Origin: Teleogryllus oceanicus
Lineage: Eukaryota > Arthropoda > Insecta > Orthoptera > Gryllidae
Assembly: GCA_964035755.1 (NCBI GenBank)
Contig: CAXIVR010000004.1
Location: 20,505,010 to 20,569,009 of the forward strand
Direction: 5' to 3'
DNA: 64,000 nucleotides
In this document: one piece after another, positions 22,561-34,159 of the stretch
Layout of the letters: each line of letters starts with the position of its first letter
How positions within the stretch are numbered: the stretch's first letter is position 1
Made by a program: the position numbers and the translations under genes
Notes under the pieces: generated by a model
The model's input: the letters and a program-made list of their open reading frames with translations, nothing else
Databases searched by the model: none
What the model was told of the DNA's origin: nothing

Positions 22561-23394
22561 TGGAATTCTGACTACGCCATATGTTATAGTATTTTCCTCT
22601 CTTAATTTAGCAACTGGATTTATTCACTTTCTTATTTTCACGGCCCGACAATGAATTTTTTTTCTGTCGAATATTCGCCGTTTTTTCACGCAGCATTACA
22701 TAACGTTCTCTATACTACTCCGTATATACAAGTACGTACGTATACGCGGATGTAAACATTAATGAGAAAACCACGAATGTGTTCATGGAGCAATCGCTTT
22801 TGCAATATAATGCTTCGTGCTTCTAACCGTTCACATTCCTCTGATTTTAGTGCTGACTAGACGTCATAATAATACATGTGCACCTCACCGGCGCGTTTGT
22901 ACGGTCCTGCTGGTCCCTTGAACTGTGCTTTGATTCTACTGACACCATTCGAAATAATGAAGACTTTCAGGAATCGCTTAGCAATATTCTTCGTGGATAA
23001 AACTCTCCGCTTGGCCAATTACTGTTGCAGTAAAAACGATTCTCATAACACATTTTGAAATACGTGCTTCTGAGGCATCACTGGGTATTTGTGAGTTGGC
23101 CATAGCGCTCGTGCCTGCTCTCACTTCTGATTACTGGGCTTCATGTTATGCCTGAGCCCCTCAGCACACGCCCACCCACGTATGCAATATAGTTAACACT
23201 TTGATAAATTATTTAAGTTTCCTGGAATCACGGTGCAGATATTCGCTAGTTCGTGTTCGGAAGCGTTTAGGCCAACATATTAAATTTCCACTTCTGGGTA
23301 CTGCTCTGCAAAACGCGCCCACTGGCCGTCGAATTCGTGGAGCAATAAGCGAATATCTTGTTGGTTTTCTTTAAGTTCTAGCAGTTCTACTCAG

Positions 23395-23600
23395 GCTGGA
23401 TTAGCTCAGAACCAGCATCGGCCTCATTAGCATCCCTCACTGACAGGTTCTAGGGTTCGAGTCCCAACATTGGCGGACTTGCGACAGTATTTCGATAACT
23501 AGGTCGAAATCAGGTCCGAAGAATCCTAGCGCCCGATTGCTCTTGTTGGTAGTATTTTTCCCTTATACGGGCAATACAACGCGAATGCCGGAGGTCCGAA
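23395..23600 (+). mobile_element. Diverged, 3'-truncated long SINE copy
   Basis: tRNA-like head with A box 'ggattagctcagaac' (23398-23412) and an exact B box GGTTCGAGTCC (23454-23464). The body words 'acttgcgacagtatttcga', 'taggtcgaa' and 'gaatcctagcgcccg' follow, matching the family in order. It fades near 23600. No tail or duplication seen. Confidence 0.7.
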
Positions 23601-24795
23601 TTTCTTTTATGGTCTAATATTGGATGGACTGATAATGGTCTATGAAATCTAATTTCAGCGTCTTCAAGGTGCTCTATCTGAGGTTTCAATTTTTGCATCC
23701 ATAGGTTATCATTGTCCATCTAATATTATCATTGTCCCTGCCCTTGTTTTATAAACGTCAGCTAGGTATCTGCACATGCTTTCTGTCTGAGAGTCTCTTA
23801 TAGAGTTCCGCATATTTTATGAAATTTCTGAATTTTTATATTAATGTCACTTTTATGAGAATATAAAATATTGTAACCTTGGTAGTTGAATTTACTTGTT
23901 CAATACAGTTCCCATTAATTTTACATTTAATTGATTTTTGCCCTCGAATACTATGATTTTTGTTTTCTTTGATGAAATTTGTAGATTATAGAATTGTCCT
24001 ATACTCTGAAGATGATGGGCAGCTACTATTTGGACATTATAGTCTGAGGTGGTAAAAATTATCTGTCATCTGCAAATAAAATTGTTTATGTTGTGACACA
24101 CCAAAAATGACGGACATTTTATTTAGGGAAATAAAGGTCAAAATGTTGTAGATATTGCAAAAGACGTGAGTTTCTATGGTGCAGATACGCAGAAGGTACA
24201 CCATAGCAACGCGAAGGAAAAAAAACAGAGAAAAAAACAGCGAGCTTTGAAGGGTAGACCAGATTGGGAATTAGGGCATTCCGACTCGTGTCGTGGTGGT
24301 GAGCGGATCGCTTGTGCGGTTTTTCTTGGGGTTAATTATCAAATCGGCACTTGTGATATTTCGTGAGAGTGAACATTGAACTTGAACTTACAATATTTCC
24401 GCATTAGGTGTGCAACGGGAACTTGTAAATGGTACATGTTGTACTATTGCAAACTTGGACTTGTAATATTTTCATGAGTGAACCGGCAAGTGAACTTAGA
24501 ATATTTTCGCGGTGGAGTTACAAGATTTGACTTAGAACTTTTTCCAGTGAATTGTGAATTGCCATGTTATTCCGACCTGGGAAAGTAATCAGTTTGAAAT
24601 AGGCGCTCACGTGAGGCAAAGATAAAGAGTATAAGTAGTGTTTGTAAAGTGGTTGAAGGAAGTTTCGACATGGTCGCTGATCATTGTGGACGTCGATAAC
24701 AAGGAAGATTGGATTATTTTACGTGCCGACATCATCGAGTGACGTGCGCACGAAGAGGCAGGAAAGGATATAAGGTTCTATAACGCTATTATTGC
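23600..24795. other. Unassigned AT-rich DNA
   Basis: Contains irregular repeats of 'cttgtaatatttc'/'gaacttgtaa' phrases at 24370-24540 ('gaacttacaatatttccgc', 'acttgtaatattttc', 'acttagaatattttcgc'), which look like a degenerate roughly 60-bp tandem repeat. No gene is recognised. Confidence 0.4.
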
Positions 24796-24797
24796 TC

Positions 24798-24798
<1 letters not shown>

Positions 24799-24864
<66 letters not shown>

Positions 24865-24877
24865 GGAGAGAGAGAGA
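24799..24877. repeat. (TA)n(GA)n compound microsatellite
   Basis: About 50 bp of TA repeats followed by about 28 bp of GA repeats with one interruption. Confidence 0.95.
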
Positions 24878-24879
24878 TC

Positions 24880-25865
24880 GTAAATTACAAAATAACAAAT
24901 GAGAAGGGGTATTGTGAATGATCCAATTGCACTCCTCATAATTTAATTTTCAAAAGTCATAGCCTGTGTGCGAACCTGTACAATTTAATACATAAATCAC
25001 AAAAGTTTTAATTAAAAATGTTTAGAAACAAAAAAATATGTTAACAGGTTTAAAATAATATGATTTTCATGAATATATGCCGATTTGCTAAATGATTCAT
25101 AACGTACGTGCTAGCTTTTCAGTGCGTTTACCGCGGAGTTTCTCGTGATTTTCTTTTTGCGCTGTTGCTGCTATTGTCCCACATCATTGATTTGGTTCAC
25201 ATAACTGCTTTAAATTCACATTTTGAAATCATGAATATCAAAAGTATATGTAAATGGGTGTATGAGTGTGAATTCTAACTTTGCGTTTGAACCACTTCTA
25301 TTTTCGCACCCAAATTTTATATCAATCTTTCAAGCATCAGAGTAACAAATACATGGTGGTTCGCGATTCCAAAACGTTTCCTAATATTTGGTGCCAACGC
25401 CCCGAAATGGAGTTTAGAACTTGCAGTGAAGGGAGGTTGGGAGCTATAGCTGGATGAGACGAATTATAAATTAATTTCCGGGCGCCCTCACTGTAATCAG
25501 GTTTGGAAATCATTAGGCTTTTCAGGAACCTCTCAACAGATATATTTGCTCTCAATCTCTGTGATTTCACCTGCAACATGTAATAAACAGTGAGTTTGCG
25601 GCAGGCTCCACTTACGTGGTTGCTCGCGTTTCTAAAAAAAAAATACTGTTTTGATGAAGAGTATGATGTGGAATACAACACACTAACTTCACAGACCTGG
25701 TTGCCCTGAGTTCGAAAATTTCAACAAGTTCTGAAAATAATGAAATATTCCGTCGTAGATCTATTCCCTAGTGAACCCACATGCAGCCACAAGGTAGTTG
25801 CGGGAATTGATGTATTCGTTAGGAATCCCGTAACGGAGAAAGCGCTCGTCCAGCCATTGTCCAGT
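24880..25865. other. Unassigned AT-rich to mixed DNA
   Basis: A 114-codon minus-strand frame (25337-25681) shows no recognisable motif. Nothing else is supported. Confidence 0.4.
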
Positions 25866-25872
25866 CATCTCA

Positions 25873-26250
25873 TCTCCATTCGTACCGTCAGGTCACGATC
25901 CGCCTCATCAGGCCTTGACCCGCTTTATCAGACCTCGACCCTCCTTGACAGATCTCGACCCGCCTCATCAGGCCTCGACTCGCCTTCGTAGGTCTCAATC
26001 CGCTTCATCAGGTCTTGATCCACCTCGAGAGCTTATCTCGTCTCATCTCATTTCGACCCTCCTCATCTCATCTCAACCCTCCTCGTCTCATCTCACCTCG
26101 ACCCACCTAATCTCATCTCAAACCGAATTGTACCGTCGTGTCTTGACCAGCCCCGTCTCGTCTAAGTTCTCGCTCGTCTCGTCTCGTCTCGTCGTGACAC
26201 GTCTAGTTTCTCTTGACTCGTCTCGGCCCGCCTCATCGGGACTGGACCCG
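25873..26250. repeat. Degenerate ~20-bp minisatellite (CCTCGACCCGCCTCATCAGG type)
   Basis: Units near cctcgacccgcctcatcagg run from 25873 to about 26040. They give way to 'tctcatctcgaccctcctcg'-type units to about 26120 and then to short TCGTC runs. The Ser/Thr-rich frames here (25740-26319) are read-through of the repeat. Confidence 0.8.
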
Positions 26251-26311
26251 CATAGCCTCGTCCCGTTGGTTCCTCCTCACCTCTTGTCACCCCTTCCCCT
26301 CAATTGTCCCT

Positions 26312-26477
26312 GTAAATGAATTTGAGGCGTTGTTTCGTCGTATATATTTATTTTAGCATAAAGCCTTTTCGGCCGCATTGCGACCATCTTCAGTGCTACA
26401 AATGGCCACAATGCAGACGAAAAAGCTTTATGCTAATATAAATACATACGACGAAACAACGCCTCAAATTCATTTAC
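26312..26477. mobile_element. Hairpin (foldback) element, copy H1, 166 bp
   Basis: Arms starting 'gtaaatgaatttgaggcgtt' and ending in its reverse complement are almost perfectly complementary over about 70 bp, around a central 'gcgaccatcttcagtgc'. On the minus strand the centre reads CACTGAAGATGGTCGC, then GCGGCCGAAAAGG. A second hairpin with the same central word lies at 33140-33350 with unrelated arms. I suspect a retroelement end duplicated head to head. Hairpin seen; class inferred. Confidence 0.75.
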
Positions 26478-26599
26478 GTGATGCAAATGTCAACGCCGCA
26501 CCATTTCCTACCATCAGTTGTCCTTGCCAATCCATCCAGTCCCTTCTCGATTTTTCCAACCCGTTTCCTGACCTCCGCTTCCACCTCGTCCTGATCCAT

Positions 26600-26900
26600 G
26601 TAAATACCTAATGCCACACCCTTGCTCACCGCAGCCCACGCCCCTACTCACCCCTCCCCTGTCTCCCGCTCGCCTCCACCGCCCCTCGGAGCCTCTCACA
26701 GCGCTGGGGGTCTCTTTCGAGCGGTTACGATTCGACGGAGTAATTCGTTCGCCGCTCGACTACTTCTAGTGCTTTCCCCTCGCCTTCTCCGAAGCAATTT
26801 AACGAGATTCCTCGGCGGTCGCGACGGCGATCCCATCCCGCCGTTCTTTTGCAGCCGTGCGCGCTCTCCGCTGCGAGGGACTCCTAGACAAAGAGCTACT
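26600..26900. other. GC-rich block
   Basis: C-rich to CpG-containing stretch with no recognised protein or repeat. Confidence 0.3.
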
Positions 26901-27282
26901 TGAATCGCGACTGCACGTGCGAGTTTTAAGTGGAATTGAGGACAAGGTCGAGGTAGAAAAGACGACGTACATTTTTCCTGATTCAAATTGCAATTTTTGA
27001 ACTTGATTCTATCCTTGTATGCAAAATTAAACACCAGAAAATGTTAATTTATTCTTATTGATAGTTATAACAGTGATTTTTTTTTGTTGTTATATATTAT
27101 ATTAAATTAATTTATTAATGCGAAATGAAAAAAATTTTAAAAGGAAAGGAAACTTTGAGAAAAGTTTTAGTTGTGAACACCTAGTGTTATTCACTAAATG
27201 ATTGTTCAGCGCTAGTTTGTTCTTAATTATTCTCCACGACAATTCGAGAACTTCACAATACTTAAAAGGTAACTCAAAAGTA

Positions 27283-27679
27283 ATGTTTTCCGTGTTTTCT
27301 CCGATCAACACCAGGCGAATGCCGGAGCAGTACCCTACCAAACGGGCCACGGACCGCGCGCGATCTTTCCTTCCTCTTCCTTGTGCTCTCCTCTCCCCTT
27401 ACACACACACTTACACTAACATGCACTACACTACCACATATTCCGGGAGACCGGTCAGGAGCTTAGAGCTTGTCCCGGCTGGGGCAGTGCCCCGCTGGTG
27501 GGATAGTCTTGGTTAGGGGGATACCCCACTAACCGACGGTAGGTCGGCGCCGGATCTCGCCATCCAGCGGGGGAAGATCACCGCCATCTCCCGAGAACCA
27601 ACATGCACTACACTTACGGGACTAATGACTGAAGCAGTTGATGCGCCCGGAAACACAAAAAAACCAACCAACCAACCAA
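27283..27679 (+). mobile_element. 5'-truncated long SINE copy
   Basis: Starts in the body at 'gttttccgtgttttctccg' and runs to 'gcgcccggaaacac' with an (AACC)n-type tail. It is close to the consensus, so fairly young. The tRNA head is absent. No exact duplication was found. Confidence 0.85.
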
Positions 27680-28160
27680 TCAAAATAATAGCGATCATGT
27701 GTGGCATTCATGCAAAATGTAGCATAATGTTTTACAACCAAGTGGCTGCAGAGGGCCCAAGTTTTGTATAATGTAACAATAGCCTAGATCTTCCTGGCAC
27801 CATCTCCTGTTGCGGAATTAACTAAAACGCGACGTAGTGGGAGCAGGGGTGTACTAGGTGGACACTCGGTAATGACAGCTACTGCGCTCCCAAAATCAAG
27901 AGCTGCCGTCTCAAGTCTTGAGAGAGGGCGGGGACTGCTATCCAATTATGGAGAGGAGCCAGAGAAAGTGAAAGTTAACCCATTGCAAATTCCATCATCC
28001 ACGTCATCGTAAAGGTTCATGTAAAATTCGTCTTTTGAATCAACATCAGCGTCTAGGAGAATAACGACAGACCAGTTACAAAAGGCAACATTTCTAAGTT
28101 TTGTGATGTTGCTGTTTTAAAGTTAAATATTTTCTGAAAGTGCCCGTTATATATCACTTG
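27680..28160. other. Unassigned stretch between two SINE copies
   Basis: Mixed composition. Nothing recognised. Confidence 0.4.
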
Positions 28161-28162
28161 AA

Positions 28163-28540
28163 TTTCATTGATTGATGATTCTGGGCGCGTCAAGGGCTAA
28201 GGTAATTAGTTCCGTGAGTGTGGTGCATGAGTTTTGTCGCGGGAGACGGTGTGATCCTCCGACCCTGGCAGGCGAGATGTGGTGTCGATCTATGTCGACT
28301 TCGGGGGATTTTTCCCAACCAGGTATCTCCCACCAGCGGGGCAACGCCCCATCTGGGATCATCATATGTCTCCCGACATGTGATAGTGTAGTGCATGTGC
28401 GTGCAAGCGCGTGTAAGGAATGAGGATAGGAGAAGGAAGAGGAATGAAAAACGTGCGGTTCACGGCCCATTTGATAGGGTAATGCTTCGGCATTTACCTG
28501 GTGTTATGCAGAGAAACCACAGAGAACTACCTAGGTGAGA
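28163..28540 (-). mobile_element. 5'-truncated, diverged long SINE copy
   Basis: Reads on the minus strand from the body to the (ATCA)n tail ('tgattgatgattctgggcg' at the plus-strand left end). The blocks 'ccaccagcggggcaacgcc' and 'gcatttacctggtgtt' match the family. The head is missing. Confidence 0.8.
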
Positions 28541-28959
28541 TTTTCAGAGCGAGATTAAACCAATATTTCAAAACTTAGAATTTTGAGTTGTTACTGTAGA
28601 TGAACGAGACGATTTTACTCAAGATGAACGTGACGTCTTGAGTATTGTGCTAGGTTGATGAAGGTAGATAGCCAGGAATAATATTTTGAGATAGTTGTAA
28701 ATTTTTGCTTGGCAGCTTAGGAGAAGTATAATTTTGTTACAGGGAGACGGGAAACACAAATTGACATTGATCAATGACATTTTCAGTCTCCGTAACATCA
28801 TGTTTTTCAATTCTTAACATTTAAAATTGTTTCTCTCTGATGAACAACTTCGACAATAGCTTCGGTACCTTATAAATCAGAACGCAGAGCCAACAGGCCA
28901 CTTACTGTCAGACTGACAATTTAAAAACGAAGTGATTCTCAAATTGTGTTGCACTCTGT

Positions 28960-29360
28960 TTAATTTCAGCTGCCAAAGTATTTCTATTATTCGCCGCGAT
29001 CGCCGGTGTATTAAATCACGGGAGTTGAATGGCGCTTCGCTGCGTGTGGCAGGTGCCACCTTCAGGGCATACAAATAATCAGCGCTGGCCTTTGTGGCAG
29101 CGTTATTAGTGGCCACAAAAGCGATGTTGTCGCTGGGAAGAGGACGTTGTATCGTGTAATTCGCCTTGCACTCGTGTGGGGTCGTTGGGCGGGCTGGCGA
29201 GCGGGCAGGCAATCCTTTTCAACAGCTCGCGCCCAGTTCCTGTCGACGGAAAATTACTCCAAACGGTGAATTGTTCTTTTGAAGAGGCGCTCGACCAGCC
29301 GCGTTGAATCCCTCTCCGCGGAAGTGTGACAGCCGGCTTCAACACGTTGCGTCGCAACTC
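28960..29360. other. Unique CpG-containing block
   Basis: Balanced to GC-rich, apparently single-copy DNA with short factor-like words (a 'caggtgccacc' E-box, 'gcatacaaataatcag', 'gcgttattagtggccac', 'cctttgtgg'). It sits in AT-rich DNA with no open frame of note. Candidate conserved non-coding element; inference only. Confidence 0.3.
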
Positions 29361-31556
29361 CTGAAATCGTGGTCATAAGTAGAGCACGTAAAGAGCACGT
29401 TTGGAAACGGCAACAAATAAATGATGGATTATCGAAAAGAATGTATCATTAAAATAATACACCCTAGAGGATTAATTTAGTAATGCTTTTTCTTACCCAA
29501 AGTTTCAAAAATAACGTAGATTTTAGTGTACCTATTACCCAATAAACGAAGGGGTTGTGTATCAATTTAAAAACAGTTTAGTGTAACACCACTACATCCT
29601 CACGAACTATTACCTCAACCTCACGAACAAAAGGAGTATCTAAATATGAAAGAAATAATGCGAAATATATAAATTGAGGGTTGTTTTTCATCGTGGAAAT
29701 TTCTTCCCATCTTCAATAATTTTTCGCTATATCCTTCGATTTATAACAGGCGATTCAAGGAATTTTTATAATTTGAGAAACAAAACGATCTCTTTCCAGC
29801 GTGATCTAATCTTGATTAAGTTATATACTTCACTTTATTTTGTTATCTTTTTCAATTTTAGAAAATCGTGCTGATTGGTGCCAAAAAGGGCACCGTGGCG
29901 AGACACTCAATTTTTAAGTGTATGCATGCAATATTAATTATACTGGTAGTATTAACAATTAATTTACATACTAATTTATCGATTACATTAAATTTTAATT
30001 CTTTTTTTAGTGAAATTACTGTCATTTAATTACACCTTACACACGAATAAATCAATTACTCTTTTTACAAGAAGTGCAGAAGTTGGAAATAAAACATTAA
30101 AAATGATCAAAAAGTAATATGTAATTAAATATTTAAACAGTGAAGTAAAAAATAATATAATGCTATATTATGAAAAGAACAGTAATGATGGGCATTAATA
30201 CTGATATTAGCTATTTCTATCTCATTGTAAATATGAGAAAATATTAATAAATACAAAAGACCATACAAGGAAGTAAAGAGAACACGAATAAAAAAAGTGG
30301 AAATTAGATAGAAACCCATATTCAGAACGATGCAGAAATTAATCAGTAAAGAAAGAAGAGCTTGTATGAAACGTGAGAACGTAACAATTATTACATGGTT
30401 TTAATATGAACAGTATAAGAAAAATATGGCTGGCGGAAATTCAAAGAGAGCGCAAGGATTGGTGGCAAACAAAAGTGGCGAGCAACTAAGCAACAAGATA
30501 CGTATTTGACATTGATCTCCGCTGCGTCATAGAACAATGGACATTGAAGAGAGGCATTGTTACTGTTTCAACGAAGAAGAGGGGAGATAGAAAAGCAGCT
30601 CAGACGCGTCGTGATTGAGCTCCATGCTACATCGTTATTTGGTTTTTAGTAATGAGATTCTAACATTAAAGCGCGGAAAGTTATCAGCGTAATGATGCCA
30701 GTTTTTAGATAAACCATAGACTTTCTGAAATTTCAATTCGAACTGTAAAAATATAAATTATATCCGCATTGTTGAATGTGGAGGACGATGTGCAGCTGGA
30801 CCGTGGACGAAGCCCATGAACGGTTGGTGCTATTGTACCAGATGTCATTCGTCGCTTTACGTAGGCAGTAAAATCAACGAAAGGAAAGTGGAAATTTAAG
30901 AAAAGACTGCATACAACTGTACAATGATGGGTATATGCTTAATTTTCGGATACCAAACTAATACAACCAATAATGGCCATTGGATTTCATTCATTTAAAT
31001 GCACAGCACTGCGCCTAAGATGATTGAATGAAGATTATTGTATTGTTAATTAGTGTGAATTTGTGTAATTTTAATTAGAATTAATAATAAACTGAGTAAC
31101 AGAGAATTGTTGCAAATTAGAAATTTTGAATGTTTTTTTTGTTTTTAAAGGAGTTAGTTTTGAAATAACATTTCCATTTGATCTCTTCGTCCAATCCCTT
31201 AATGTAATACAAAATTCGTAATGACTATTTGACGTATGACTAATTCTAATGTCATAAATGGCTGTCATCATATTGCTGTTTTTAAGAATCAAAACTAAGA
31301 AAAGGACGAGAATATAACAAGTTGTTGGGAGTAACTACAGTGATGTGCATGGCTCAAGATGTGATTGACATGTAGTATAAAGTTTGAGAATAATTTGAAA
31401 ATTTTAAACTGTGTATAAAGCTATACAATATACTTCACCATAATTAAAAACATAAACTCATTACACGTTAGGCTACATCGAATTGACAAAATGAACTTTC
31501 AAATATAATTCAAACGGAACATATTCAGCATAACCTTTCAGCAGTCCTTAAAATTT
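29361..31556. other. AT-rich stretch without recognised features
   Basis: Nothing assignable to the start of the hAT-like MITE. Confidence 0.5.
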
Positions 31557-31564
31557 TATATAAC

Positions 31565-31718
31565 CAGTGCGTCATTTATAAAATTTTAGGTCCCGGAACG
31601 CGCTCCAAATTAATTATTAATTCACTAGAAATAGTTATATATTTGAAATATAATTTATTAATTATTCCTGAGGTACCGGAACGCCGTTCCGTCGCGTTCG
31701 GCCAGAAATCAAGCTCTG
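31565..31718. mobile_element. hAT-like MITE, copy 2 (154 bp)
   Basis: Aligns with 1352-1503 over its whole length ('cagtgcgtcatttataaaa', 'aaattaattat', 'agaaatagttatatattt', 'ccggaacgccgtt', 'gccagaaatcaagctctg'). Its own 8-bp duplication, tatataac, lies at 31557-31564 and 31719-31726. The end CAGAGCTTGATTT (reverse complement) pairs with the start. Confidence 0.9.
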
Positions 31719-31726
31719 TATATAAC

Positions 31727-32790
31727 TATATTACATGACAACAGTGTATTATATTGACAAAAGTACACCATCATTCTAATTTCCTGCAAGTCAAACTTAA
31801 TGTGTCCCGTAACGTGTTGCTCGCCAGGTCTACAATTGTAGTCCAACTAATTTCAAAACTATAGCATACGTACTTGCTATGAAAAGCTCGGAAGTAGACT
31901 GAAGATATTAAGAGTAGCATGTTGTCTAAAATTACTGATATCTCTTCAATCTAAACACAGAAGAGGTTGCGCGCTTGCCAACATAAATTGAGGACCTCCA
32001 TTCCAAACACCATTTAACTCACTTTTTGCATTTTTTCAGTTTATTTAACAGAATGAATGGTACTATTGAGTTTTATTACGTGTTCTGTCGTAACAAGCAA
32101 AATATCCTCTGTCACATTTACATTAATTCGACTTTTCAAAAATTCAAATTAAACTACTCTATAAACAGTAAATATTTCCTTTCTCATGAAAAAGTAAGAA
32201 AAATGACTTAAGTGGTGTTTGTAAAGGAGGCCTTCAATTGTTGGGACACATGTGTAGCTTGTGCGAGCACCGCAGGGTTAAGGGAAAAACATCCTTGATT
32301 CTCTCCAAAGCCAAGATCCATCCATGCGATTGTATATGTTTGTTTTTATCAAAACGTTCATGAGGCCTATAAACGGCCTAGCCGTAGTATGAGGAAAATA
32401 CACGTGCGTTAGCTCCTGTGCCAGTCCACTTAACGGCTTCACTATAGAGAAACTGTTTTGTACAAAACTCTTTTCCAAAATTGGATCCTTCTTTCTGTAG
32501 AAAAAGTGTCCTCCGCATATTACTTTCAATAGCTTGTACGGAAATATAAAACCAACCCCAGAAATACGTTGAAGAGATTTGGCGTAATGAAACTACAAAC
32601 CCTGTCTCGCCTCTCCACTCGTCTCTCCAAACTCCCCACTTCGCAGTTACGTCTTTCGCACGGCAGAACACTTTCCTTCCCCGCACAGTTTTTATATTTC
32701 CTGCCTGCAGCAACTATTTAACATAAATAGTATATAGGATAATATGTCTTCAGGCACAGTATGTGCTTGAAGTGTGCAGTGCACAGTGTG
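31727..32790. other. Unassigned AT-rich to mixed DNA
   Basis: A 111-codon minus-strand frame (32378-32713) shows no family resemblance. No repeats recognised. Confidence 0.4.
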
Positions 32791-32797
32791 TTCTGCA

Positions 32798-33138
32798 ACG
32801 GATTTTTGACACTAGTTATATAGTCTAAGCGAACACCGGACAAGTGCCCCAACAAAATGGTCATGGACAGTGTGCCATTTTTCTTCGATCTATGCTTTCC
32901 ACTTATACACACTTATTTACAAGCACTACAATACCACACATGTCGTGTCCCGTTTAGGGAGGAGACGCACTGGAGCAGATACCTGAAAGGGGAACCCCCG
33001 CAAGCCGACAAGCAGGTCGTTGCCGGATCTCGCCATCGAAAGGGGTAGGAACACCGCCTAATATTATTCCGGGTTATTGCATTCACTACTCTAACGGGAA
33101 AACGGACCATATCAATGATACCTGAAAACAGCAATCAC
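32798..33138 (+). mobile_element. Degenerate long SINE copy with internal deletion
   Basis: 'gatttttgacactagttata' leads, after a deletion, into 'gcgaacaccggacaag', 'ggtcatggacagtg', 'gccggatctcgccatcg' and 'ctaacgggaaaacggacca'. Identity is low, so this copy is old. It is followed at once by a hairpin element. Confidence 0.75.
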
Positions 33139-33139
33139 A

Positions 33140-33350
33140 TAAACTATCTGGGGAATTGAGGTATCTACCACAATAGTATTAAATGTAATTTTAATATGAT
33201 TACATATAGCCAGACACGTGTTTTGGGAACACTCTTCCCATCTTCAGTGGTTCCTGAGTGTTCCCGAAACACGTGTCTGGCTATATGTAATCATATTAAA
33301 ATTACATTTTATACTATTGTGGTAGACACCTCAATTCCCCAGACAGTTTA
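33140..33350. mobile_element. Hairpin (foldback) element, copy H2, 211 bp
   Basis: Left arm to 33234 and right arm from 33256 are nearly perfect inverted copies (about 94 bp), with the loop 33235-33255 containing 'ccatcttcagtgg'. On the minus strand the centre reads CCACTGAAGATGGGAA, GAGTG, TTCCCAAAACACGTGTC. The loop word is shared with the hairpin at 26312-26477 while the arms are not. Inserted at the edge of an old SINE. Confidence 0.85.
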
Positions 33351-33419
33351 CCATAAAGTACCACAAAATCTCTGCTGCCACCACAGAATTTAGCAATAAC
33401 ATTGTACAATTTGATGTTA

Positions 33420-33950
33420 GTTTTTCTGATGCAGTTTTCGCGCTTAACGCTCCGCCGCCCCACTGTCCCCGCGTGAAAGAGCCTGTTTCCAATTCGCGGC
33501 TCGTTCGGAAATCTATTGCCGTCGCGGGCGGCTCGCACTGAAAGGTGGGATTGAATATGGCGCGGTATCATGGCCTACAAAGGTAATGACGTCAACAATT
33601 TGCCGAATGAAGTGTGCGAGGGCCAATCGTTTTGCGCAAAAAGGTCCATCCGCCGCCTGGAAGCCCCGGAACAAGGCCGTTCAATGCGGCCGCCACGTTA
33701 GTCACAGTTTGACTTCGTTGTAATGAGGACGCCATTCCATTATCCTCTTGTTCCCCGCGCGTTTTCTTTTATTCGGATTACGTCGGGTCTATCGCGCAGC
33801 ACGTTGTTTACGACAGACCTATTTTTCGGATCTGCCCCTAAAGCGGATCGGCTGCACCATTGTTTGGTGCCGTTGTTTATTGCATTGAGTAGATTCCGGT
33901 GGATAATTCGTTGTTATACGGCGCCAATGGAGAATTAATATTAACGTTCT
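33420..33950. other. Unique CpG-containing block with a perfect CRE
   Basis: Balanced, apparently single-copy DNA. It contains TGACGTCA at 33587-33594 (perfect cAMP-response-type palindrome), 'ttttgcgcaaaa' at about 33630, 'ccattgtttgg' and 'cgttgtttattgc' (Sox/forkhead-like). No coding frame stands out. Candidate regulatory element; inference. Confidence 0.35.
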
Positions 33951-34049
33951 GCAGTTGTTGAAATAAGATTCATGTAGTGGAGTATTTGTTTTATTTGCCT
34001 TAAAACGGTTTATTAAAAAAGTATTTTAATGCCTTAGAGGATAAAAGAT

Positions 34050-34150
34050 TAATATAAAATAATATAAAAAATATAAAATATAAAAAATATAAAAGATATA
34101 AAATAATATAATAAATATAAAATAATATAAAAATATAAAATAATAAATTA
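34050..34150. repeat. AT-rich tandem (ATATAAAA-type) tract
   Basis: Irregular repeats of 'aatataaaat' and 'aaaatataaa'. Confidence 0.85.
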
Positions 34151-34159
34151 CAAAATGAT

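Noticed and set aside
27202..27516. 104-codon frame ending in a SINE
   Set aside because: Most of it is SINE body; similar peptides appear over other SINE copies (for example at 442-744).
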